This document shows, piece after piece, positions 56,641 through 64,000 of a DNA stretch of 64,000 nucleotides. Position 1 is the stretch's first letter; each line of letters starts with the position of its first letter. This DNA is from Clusia tigrina (lineage: Eukaryota > Arthropoda > Insecta > Diptera > Clusiidae): assembly GCA_920105625.2 (NCBI GenBank), contig OV050030.1, forward strand, positions 346,749,477 through 346,813,476. The letters are read 5' to 3'. The translations under genes were made by a program, and so were the position numbers. The notes under the pieces are model-generated. The model made no database searches and had not been told where the DNA came from. It saw only the letters and a program-made list of their open reading frames with translations.

Positions 56641-58068
56641 TATTCGCACTGTCCTTCTTGTTCTTCTGTTGTAGTTGTTCGAAGTGTAGCAAGGTGTTGT
56701 GTTTTTTGCCACAAATGATGCATCGTCTTATTTTACACTCTGATACAGTATGATCAGGGATTCAGACAATTTCTGCAAACCTTCAGTTTTTTTATTTCAT
56801 AAAATCTGGTTTTAGGCGACGTTTTAAGAAACCCTTCACACATGTATAGCGCATGGTGTTTATTGCAATAAGGGCACGAGCCTGCTTCACTTCTGGTCTT
56901 GCTTAAATTTCCAAGAGCTGTAGTGCTTGGAATCTTTTTCGATAAATTGGAGGAGTTCCCCCAATTTTGGAAATTCACGAGGGTTGGCCAAAGATTGCTC
57001 GAACAATGCATGCGTGCGTTTATCAAGCTTTTTGATTAACATACGAGTATATACCAACAGTGGATCCCATCCATCAATTTCATTGTTCAACGCTTCAGTG
57101 CTCAAGAGACACTCATTTGTATTGTCATAGAGTGTTCTGAGCCCTTCCGATAAATCTTCTTGTACCACTGGAAGGTTGAAAAGTTTGTCCATCCAGTCGT
57201 TATGAGTCTCTTTTATGAATACCGAGAGTAAATTGTGTGCCAAGCCATGTCATAGTTATTACTGGAGACAGTTAGATGTGAAATTATTTTTGATGCTGCA
57301 CCTGTCAAAGTATTTTTCAGGTACCACATCTTTTGTGCGGTCCCAATATTTAGTTCATGGATCATTTGGGTATATAAATCGTGAAATGCCTGCCATTTAG
57401 TATATGATCCGCTGAATTTGGGGATTTCAATTTATGGGCAATGTGACTTCTTCTAGTTTGGAATTGCCATTGCGTGCTTCTCTGAGTACTTGATGTAGAC
57501 TGATAGTCACTTATTGCACAGTATTTTCCAGTTCAAATGTTCGATTTACATCATAGCCTTCCATATGGTTGTCGCCAATTTCAAGACAGATGATCTTGTG
57601 CCGCGCAAAATAAGTTGCCCATTGATTGGATATAGTTTCCAACATCACCTTCGCATAATCTTCAGTTTGTGGTTGTTGAAGTGCCTTGGTGATACGTTCC
57701 AACGTTGCCTCAAGTTGTTTGGCGGCAATTCCTTGTAAGCGGATTTGGTCGGCTGCCTTTGCTGACATCATTGGAACTGCTATATTGGATTTCGATGTGG
57801 TGGTTGATTCCTCAGGATGCTGAATGTAAGTTGGCCTCGGTGATGACACAGTCCTCAATCTGGCTCGTTTCGCTAGTGGGACTTCAGCTTCCAGTGCTTG
57901 AGGATTCGTTTGGAATTCTTCCCACAATTCATTGAGTGTGTCTATACAGCCATCGACATAAGCAAGCTTCTCCTTGCGTGCCTTATTCGCCTTCCTGAAG
58001 TTCTCGAATGTACGGTCCAGTTCCTTGCTAATGTGTGACTGGGTGTCGGTTAGTTCTGCAATATTCAT
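56641..58068 (-). pseudogene. BEL gag
   Basis: ATG at 58068. The first 185 codons are uninterrupted: helical, ending at 57511, with KRARLRTVSSPRPTYIQHPE and MMSAKAADQIRLQGIAAKQL. Next come the Gag core (frame-shifted) with KFSGSYTKWQAFHD-like and NDWMDKLFNLPVVQEDLSEG, LLVYTRMLIKKLDKRTHALF and PKLGELLQFIEKDSKHY, then zinc knuckles CPYCNKHHALYMCEGF, CRNCLNP and CIICGKKHNTLLH near 56700-56885. This layout is standard for BEL Gag. The gag at 41.2 kb belongs to the same superfamily but is clearly different. Confidence 0.75.
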
Positions 58069-58206
58069 CTTCGTTGACTCTTGATTTAGTTACCGTAAAT
58101 ATAATTGCCCGTTTACAGAGCTATGTTATGGCCTAGCTCACGCACCTGATTTCACAATAAAGTCTTACCAGTGGACTCTTTGGGAATGTAGTGATAGCTT
58201 GTGTAT

Positions 58207-58534
58207 TATGTAAAAATACACTTCTTTTAGTGCTCAAGTAAAACGCAGAGAATTTCTTCCTTGGATATAAATTGGATCTCTTACCACGGGTGGGGGAAAA
58301 TCCAACTTGTTTATTCGAAGTAAAGAATTATTGTATTATTGTAAGTACAAAATTGCCCAATATTTATATTCAAATTATTACTAATTGTGTGATGTGTCAG
58401 CACAAAACGTACGAATGGTTTTGTTCTCACGAAGGTTTTGTGGACGAAGTAAATGCAATTCAATATTTAAATTTAAACATAATTGGCACGGGGGTGCAGA
58501 ATTTATTGCGTAAGACACTATGCAATAAAATTCC

Positions 58535-58613
<79 letters not shown>

Positions 58614-58706
58614 ATTATAGGATTAATAAAATGCACAAAATTGTTTACAGTGCAAGAAGAATATTCTAGAGATTTATTAGAAGGTAGTTGCATTACCTTT
58701 TTCTAG
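58207..58706 (+). repeat. Repeat X, copy 2: likely 3' gene of an LTR element
   Basis: Reads MDLLPRVGENPTCLFEVKNY, then NIYIQIIT, TYEWFCSHEGFVDEVNAIQY, LNLNIIGTGVQNLL and CNKIPKY up to a (TA)n run (58541-58608), then KLFTVQEEYSRDLLEGSCIT and a stop at 58704-58706. A polypurine tract and LTR follow at once, so X lies at the 3' end of an LTR element's coding region. The protein family is not recognised; candidates are an RNase H/integrase tail too decayed to read or an accessory ORF. Confidence 0.55.
58541..58608. repeat. (TA)n microsatellite inside repeat X
   Basis: Absent at the corresponding place in copy 1 (32.5 kb), so it is a later expansion. Confidence 0.9.
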
Positions 58707-58720
58707 AAAGAGGGGAGGAA
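58707..58720 (+). promoter_or_regulatory. Polypurine tract
   Basis: AAAGAGGGGAGGAA directly precedes TGTTGTAAG, the start of an LTR. A purine run here is the primer for plus-strand DNA synthesis in LTR elements and fixes the orientation as plus. Confidence 0.75.
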
Positions 58721-59150
58721 TGTTGTAAGTCAGAATCTAGCTACCTGTGCGTAGTTGACTCACAGCACCAACTCATAATAGACACTACACATTTGGAGTA
58801 GTTAACATTTATTCAATTAAACTAATTAAGAAAGCATATATTTTTAGGATGCAAATATTATAAATAAGTAGTATTTATGTATTAATTATTATGTAAACTT
58901 TTAGGGTGTCACCGTTCCGCAGTCAAGTTGACGAAGGGCATTGAAATTTAGAATGCACCATCGACACTTTTACATTGAGTAGGTCAGTTGGCTTGACCGA
59001 CTGACACCAACCAACATATTTGTAACTGGAACACCAGAAAGGTCAATACTTAGACTGTTCTTTGTAAATAGTATATAAGACGTATGATTTTAAGAATAAA
59101 ATCTCTGATCTGTCATCTGTGAACTAAATAACACGGTTTTTCACTCGTAA
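58721..59150 (+). repeat. 3' LTR downstream of repeat X
   Basis: Starts TGTTGTAAGTCAGAATC after the polypurine tract. Contains GTATATAAGAC (about 59071) and AGAATAAAATC (about 59094), which fit promoter and polyadenylation signals. The right end is uncertain, near TTTTTCA at 59143 or slightly beyond. The 5' LTR partner is not in the window. Confidence 0.65.
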
Positions 59151-59159
59151 ATAACTATT

Positions 59160-59785
59160 AGGTTCCCGTCTACGCCCGCGCCTACTACCGGCAGCAAAAG
59201 GGCGCTCTCCACCAACGACGGCAAACACGGACCCCAACACAGGGAAAAGCTTTCAAGTCAATTGAATAACGTCTAACTGCTCTTCAGCTTAACATGCATT
59301 TCATTGATTATGAACTGGTGCTTAAAAATAATCGTATGGTACGCCAACGGCAAAACATAAAAATGAGCTAGAACTTTTGCTAAATAACGACGACATCGAC
59401 ATCTATTTAGTAGCTGAAACACATTTGACGAAACACTCTCATTTAACTCTTCAGGACTACACCCTTTATCACACCATTGTTGGAGGGGTGGTAGTGGATA
59501 TATAATCTCATCACCTAGAAGATCAATTTAGCTCCGACGAATTTCAAACAACTTCCGTTTATGTTGAAACTTTTTAAACAGCTTTTGGTTCTAACAACAT
59601 TATATAGACCACCAAGACACCAGCTAAAATTCGAGCTCTACTTGACTCTCAGTGGGCGACACATGGGTCGCTATATTATAGGTGGAGACTTCAATGCAAA
59701 TTTTGGATTGTCAAGAACACCCCGGCGTCTCCATCCGTACGCAAGTCATCTTACCACACTTCTCAAAGTTCGTGCACGGCAGATA
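59160..59785 (+). pseudogene. Jockey-like LINE D fragment: ORF1 end and endonuclease
   Basis: ORF1 tail (FKSIE, RLTALQLNMHFIDYELVLKN, RQRQNIKMS) is followed by an endonuclease with VWYANG, KHELELLLNNDDIDIYLVAE, THLTKHSHLTLQDYTLYH, GGSGYIIS, QTTSVYVET and RYIIGGDFNANFG (GGDFNA box intact). Ends near 59785 where Pao sequence starts. Broken by stops. Confidence 0.65.
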
Positions 59786-59837
59786 AGGCGGGGCAAGTCA
59801 AAGTCATCGGTGTGGTCGCCACTGCAGCCGGGTTCTC

Positions 59838-60326
59838 TTGGGTACGGCCATAGTTAACAAAGAACACCAGGGTGTTTGGTATATAGCCCTGGCTTTGATA
59901 GATTCAAGTTCCGAGGGGTCCTTCATATCTGACCGCCTCCAAAATCGCCTTAAGCTGCCGTCGCACTCGGTACACGCTCAGGTATCGGGCGTCAGCAACA
60001 CCCTTGCGGGCACCGTTACTAAGGCATGCCATCTAACCATCGGGTCCCGGTACGATGCCTCCGTCCGCCTCCGGGTGTCAGTTTTAGTGTTGCCTACCTT
60101 GACAGGGGACCTACCGGCGCTCGTGTTAAACAAAGGAGAACGGCTTAAAGTCACTGGTTTGCAATTAGCGGACGCCGGCACTTCACACTCAACGCCGGTC
60201 GATTTGTTACTGGGGGAGACTTATACCCTCAAGTGTAGCTTGAAGGGTTACATCGTGACATCGTATTGCATTAGTAGCTCAGGAAGCCGTATTTGGCTGA
60301 ATCCTTACTGGACCTCTACCCCCTGA
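59838..60326 (+). pseudogene. Pao protease
   Basis: Reads TAIVNKEHQGVWYIALALID, SSSEGSFISDRLQNRLKLPS, ACHLTIGSRYDASVRLRVSV, LPALVLNKGERLKVTGLQLA, STPVDLLLGETYTLKCSLKG and SGSRIWLNPY. The expected active-site box is D-S-G/A; here it reads DSSS, so the Gly position is changed. A stop ends the frame at about 60324 and RT resumes in another frame. Confidence 0.7.
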
Positions 60327-60429
60327 CCGGGTTTCCACGTTCACTACGAAGTCCAACGCGCTCCGAATCCGATTCGATTGATTGTCTTTTGAGGCGATTC
60401 TGGGAAATCGAACAGCCGTCACATGAGAG

Positions 60430-61700
60430 GAAACTCTTCCAAATCAGGAGTGTCTAGAGCTGTACGCTCAAACCACGCATAGAGGTCCATCAGGACGCTA
60501 TATAGTCTCCCTTCTATTCAAACTCGATTTTGTACCTGACAAGTCCTTGGGGGCGTCACGCCACATAGCACTGCCGCAGTTCGAAAGAAACGAGGCACGG
60601 CTGGGAAAGAACCGAGTCGATAAAAACCAATATGACGCGGTGGAACTTGAGTATGTGGCATTAAATCACTTGGAAAAGGTGCTCCCTCCATCGATTGCTC
60701 CGGTGCCCAACTATTACTTGCCGTATCACGCAGTAATAAAGCAAGTCAGCACCACCACAAAATTACGTGTGGTCTTCAACGCCTCGCAGGCGACATCTAA
60801 CACCGTCAGCTTGAACCACGTGTTGAATATAGGGCCAGCGCTACAAGCAGACCTTACCCAACTCATCATCCAGTGGCGTATATTTAGGTATGTGCTCAAT
60901 AGAGACATACAGAAAATGTACCGCCAGATTCTGGTAGAGCCGAACTTCGTACCAAAGGCTTGTGTTCCGGGAAACTCCCAACACAGAAATTGGTGACTAT
61001 GCTCTAAAAACCGTCACCTTTGGGGTGAATTGTGCTCCTTATCTCGCGATAAGGACACTGTTACAATTGGCAGACGATATGGAGAGCAGGTGCCCATTGG
61101 CATCGCAGGTATTGCGCAACTCCATGTTCGTTGACGACGCGTTAATAGAGACCCACGACGTGGCGACAGCCATCCGGACTTATGATGAACTCATTGAAAA
61201 CTTAGAGTCGGCCATATTCTCCATGAGAATATGGCGATCGAGAAGTAATGTCGGCTAGTATGGCCGTACAGCATACTAGCCGACATTCCTTCCGAGCACT
61301 TACTCCAGGAAGATTTCCTCAAACTACCAGAAACCAGTACCACTACATCTTTGGGCATTAGATGCAATATGATCCTGCAGCGTGGTTGGCTCCTATAGTC
61401 ATCACAGCCAAGATCCTAATGCAACAGATATGGTTGGATCAAATAGGTTGGGACGATCCACTCACCCCTTCTACTTTATCGAGGTGGAACCTCTTTTTCT
61501 CACAATATCAGGCAATCTCCAACGAGTTGGAGTTCCACCCGTTTTCCGACGCATCACAGGAAGCATACGCTGCAGCCATTTACTTTCAGTGTAAAGGAAA
61601 CAATTCCATCTTATCCCATCTGCTAGTGGCAAAATCTCGGGTGGCCCCTCTGAAAACAATTTCGCTTCCACGCTTAGAGCTATGTGGGGCGAGCTAGCGG
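60430..61700 (+). pseudogene. Pao reverse transcriptase and RNase H-like region
   Basis: Blocks: GRYIVSLLFKLDFVPDKSLG, ASRHIALPQFERNEARLGKN, NYYLPYHAVIKQVSTTTKLR, VVFNASQATSNTVSLNHVLN, NRDIQKMYRQILVEP, a frameshift near 60965, YALKTVTFGVNCAPYLAIRT and the catalytic box FVDD at 61127-61138 (both Asp kept). After a stop near 61258: DPAAWLAPIVITAKILMQQI, WLDQIGWDDPLT, HPFSDASQEAYAAAIYF and SRVAPLKTISLPRLELCGAS. Three or more frame breaks. Confidence 0.8.
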
Positions 61701-62992
61701 AACTAATTCATCCACTTAAACCGGCGCTGAACATTTCCGATAACAACTTGTTTTGTTGGATTCGACGATTGTGTTAGCGTGACTTCGGAAGCCGCCCCAT
61801 GTGTGGAAAGTGTTTGTGGAGAATCGTGATTGTACCATTCGGAGCAAGATAGATGGGGACAACTGGCGCCACGTCCATCTGAGGACATCCCAGCAGACTT
61901 AGCAAGTCGAGGTGTCTCCCCGGAGGCACTTCTGGATAACAAACTTTGGTGGGAAGCACCTGCCTGGCGACAACAAGAACAAAAGCACTGGCCACTTCCG
62001 CTTGACGCGAACTCGCTCACAAGAGAAGAAGAACAGCGACCAGCTCAATGCCATGTGGCGTACGTATTTGCCACCAATGACCCAATTCTACGCTTTTCAT
62101 CGTGACCTCGAGCCCTACGGGTGTTAAGTTTTGCGCGCTGATTTACACGATATTGCCTCGTGAAGTATCGAGTCGAAGCGCCTGAGAAAGGAGCGCCGCT
62201 GGCTCCCGGGGAAATCAGTGAAGTCAACTGCGTCTGATCGCACTAGCACAACAAATGTACTATCCCAAAGAATACCTGGCACTTGCGGCAATCGCGCCGC
62301 TACCCCGCTCGAGCTGAATTCTGGCACTGAATACTTTCTTACATTCAGAAGGGATCCTACGCGTCAACGGAAGGCTCTCCCGGACTATATACCTGCCACT
62401 TCCAGAACGACATCCGATTATCTTTCCGTATTATAGTCACTTCACACGCTTAGCGGTGAAATTCATTCATGAAGTGTCCCTCCACGGGGGAATCCAATTA
62501 ATGCTGCGGTTTGTCCGGATTCAATACTGGATACGAGGAGCGAAAACACTTATCAAAAGTACGATCCTCCAATGCAAGATCTGCATATTGATGAAGAAAC
62601 GCCAACAGTCCCAAATCATGGCCGCCCTACCCGTTGAACGCACAATATGCTCACGAGCGTTTACCCATACAGGGGTGGATTTTGCAAGGCCATTCGATAT
62701 CAAACACTACAAGGTACGTCTGTATCTTCGTATGCTTCGTCACGAAAGCTGTACATCTTGAGGTGACTACCGACCTGAGTACGCCTGCCTTCCTCGCAGT
62801 ACTATCTCGGTTCGTCGCTCGACGAGGGTGCCCATCGAAAATCTACTCTGATAACGGTAGAAACTTCGTAGGCGCCGAAAAAGCTATAAGCTGGATATCC
62901 AGCGGATGCTGAAAGAGTCGCGTGACCAAACCCTTATCGGGCATTTTCACGCCCAAATAGAATGGGAATTCGACCCCCCTCACGCTCCACAC
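61701..62992 (+). pseudogene. Pao integrase, interrupted
   Basis: WRHVHSEDIPADLASRGVSP (RNase H to integrase linker), LDNKLWWEAPAWRQQEQKHW, ILRVNGRLSRTIYLP-type block, KFIHEVSLHGGIQLMLRFVR with the zinc-binding His, CKICILMKKRQQSQIMAALP, then core FTHTGVDFARPF (first Asp), FVTKAVHLEVTTDLSTPAFL and KIYSDNGRNFVGAEK (second Asp). The segment with the catalytic Glu is not reached because sequence degrades and the Gypsy LTR begins at 62993. Confidence 0.75.
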
Positions 62993-63359
62993 TGTAACGA
63001 CTATTTGTAGCTGGGGTAGAACTCAGCGGGTTCTAGGGTTCGTATACAGAAATTCTCTTGATCCTTCGTCCTGTATTGCTTGGTTGATCCTTCGTCCTGT
63101 GTTGCTTGGTTGATCCTTCGTCCTGTATTGCTTGGTTGATCCTTCGTCCTATATTGCTTGGTTGTTCCTTCGTCCTTGTATTTCAGGAAACCACATTTAT
63201 TTTTACTGTCAGTTAAATTCTCCTTGAAGTGTTTGAATCGTCGGAAATCCCATGCTTCCCCGCATTTCTTTTCCGACTTTATTCATTTCCTTTCGCCTAC
63301 TAGTGTTTTACAGATTTTGTGTGAGTGAAATTTGTCAGTGGACAAATTTCATCTTCACA
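62993..63359 (-). repeat. Gypsy LTR (3' LTR of a minus-strand element)
   Basis: 367 bp with TG...CA ends on either strand: plus-strand start TGTAACGACT, end TCTTCACA (minus start TGTGAAGATG). A purine tract borders it on the right, as expected upstream of a 3' LTR of a minus-strand element. Contains a 26-bp tandem array and a hairpin near its terminus (63326-63351). It interrupts the Pao integrase; no second LTR is in the window. Confidence 0.75.
63058..63187. repeat. 26-bp tandem repeat in Gypsy LTR, five units
   Basis: TTGATCCTTCGTCCTGTATT then GCTTGG, starting at 63058, 63084, 63110 and 63136, with a diverged fifth unit at 63162. No spacers between units, so not CRISPR-like. Confidence 0.9.
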
Positions 63360-63376
63360 CTCCTCCCTTACTTCGC
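63360..63376 (-). promoter_or_regulatory. Polypurine tract of minus-strand Gypsy
   Basis: On the minus strand AAGTAAGGGAGGAG directly precedes the LTR start TGTGAAG. It confirms LTR border and orientation. Confidence 0.75.
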
Positions 63377-64000
63377 GGTAGGAAAGACACGGTGTTGTAG
63401 GGTTTCAATTCGCTGATATGGGCTGTCTTCGTCGCCTTGCTTCCCTCCCTTTTCATCTGGACAATGACTGGGGAGGTGAAGGTGTCTACACGATACTGTC
63501 CATCGTAACGTGGGTCCAACTTGGCGGCGAAGTGGTCGGTGGCCTTGGACAAATAGTGCTGTCTTGCTAACACCAATTGTCCGACTTCTGGTTTCCAGGG
63601 TCTTCACCGTAGGTTATAATACAGTCGTTGATCTTGCTCGCTCTAGATTTCTTCTTACTAGTCGGTATGCTTCCTTGAGTTGTTCCGATCGTGCATTAGG
63701 TGTTTGCGGTAGCATACCGGTACGCAATGTTGTTTCGTCATACAGCGCTGTTGGGAGTCGTGGTTCCCGTCCTTGCACTAGGTATGCCGGGCTATACCCG
63801 GTAGTCTCCGGGGCACTGGTGTTAATGGCTGCGTCAGTTCTGGGAGCAGTTCATCCCATCGTCGCTGTTCCTTGTTTTGCGAACTGAGCAATCATTGTCT
63901 TGACAGTGCGATTGGTGCGTTCAACGGCGTTCTCTTGTGGCGTATACGGTGCCGTAAACTGGGATCCATTATCGGAAACCAGAACTTTTGGTACACCAAA
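63360..64000 (-). pseudogene. Gypsy integrase C-terminal half, runs off the window
   Basis: From the window edge on the minus strand: FGVPKVLVSDNGSQF-type block (second Asp), YTPQENAVERTNRTVKTMI (Glu), TGYSPAYLVQGREPRLPTAL, YRLVRRNLERA, then, after a shift near 63600, QHYLSKATDHFAAKLDPRYD, YRVDTFTSPVIVQMKREGSK and AHISELKPYN ending shortly before the polypurine tract. Closely similar to the integrase tail of G2 at 27.9-28.2 kb, and better preserved. The element's remainder lies beyond 64000. Confidence 0.8.

Larger units (their letters stand above)
53845..58224 (-). mobile_element. BEL element body without LTRs, flanked by an 18-bp direct repeat
   Basis: Minus-strand gag and pol from about 58068 down to 53863. 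TATGTAAAAATACACTTC occurs at 53845-53862 and again at 58207-58224, just outside the BEL sequence on both sides. Pol similarity stops within the integrase zinc-binding region at the left copy. About 138 bp of leader precede gag on the right. No LTR is visible on either side. Confidence 0.65.
59786..62992 (+). mobile_element. Pao-like element, pol region
   Basis: Plus-strand pol without gag or 5' LTR: protease, RT, RNase H-like and integrase in order, ending at 62992 where the LTR of another element begins. Relatively GC-rich. The fragment at 18546 is from the same or a near family. Confidence 0.8.

Noticed and set aside
57511..57935. Plus-strand frames opposite BEL gag
   Set aside because: Antisense shadow of the clear minus-strand gag frame starting at 58068.
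63058..63187. CRISPR-like array
   Set aside because: Units are contiguous with no unique spacers, inside an LTR of a eukaryotic element.

Overview
This window looks like AT-rich, repeat-dense DNA from a higher fly (Diptera, quite possibly a tephritid fruit fly or relative). The evidence is the mix of element types: Jockey-, R1- and LOA-like LINEs, BEL/Pao and Gypsy LTR elements including an env-bearing errantivirus, a Tc1 remnant, a Helitron end, tRNA-derived SINEs and long (TA)n runs. There are no bacterial operons, rRNA genes or CRISPR arrays. No similarity search was run; family names come from reading conserved motifs, and species-level assignment is inference.

Layout. 1-925 is copy A of a dispersed repeat rich in GGCGTGGC (five copies here: 1, 13.85, 29.1, 39.9 and 42.8 kb). 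926-2500 holds the only candidate host-type gene, a two-exon 91-codon reading frame with a TATA box. 2978-12410 is a Jockey-like LINE (A) split inside its endonuclease domain by a degenerate errantivirus (3321-10168), which itself carries a 266-bp retroposon. 12430-12765 is a TA array. 13.8-15.5 kb has repeat copy B with a SINE inside and a second SINE. 15.9-18.0 kb is a minus-strand Jockey-like LINE (B) split by a 5'-truncated LINE with an RNase H domain. 18.5-22.2 kb is a patchwork of Pao, Gypsy and Tc1 remnants. 23.3-28.7 kb is a nearly complete but dead Gypsy element (G2) with tandem arrays in and near its LTRs. 29-34 kb holds repeat copy C, a Helitron 3' end, a minus-strand Gypsy integrase remnant and a copy of repeat X.

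34.6-52.7 kb is the most unusual part. An R1-like LINE with a long intact ORF1 abuts a large inverted duplication (left arm about 37485-40954, right arm 42276-45129 resuming at 51484). The arms carry the same series of parts (Jockey-like LINE C, repeat D/E, BEL LTR) and meet head-to-head inside a BEL element. Only the right arm is interrupted, by a single 6.35-kb block made of 3.5 tandem 196-bp monomers followed directly by a nearly full-length LOA-like LINE.

52.8-64 kb contains a Gypsy integrase tail, a 4.3-kb minus-strand BEL body without LTRs flanked by an 18-bp direct repeat, a second copy of repeat X leading into a polypurine tract and an LTR, a Jockey-like fragment (D), a Pao element, and a minus-strand Gypsy element whose LTR interrupts the Pao integrase and which runs off the right edge.

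Almost every coding region is a decayed transposon gene with stops, frameshifts or lost catalytic residues, so the genes do not work together as a pathway. The order of nesting records successive insertions, as expected of pericentromeric heterochromatin or a piRNA-producing transposon cluster.
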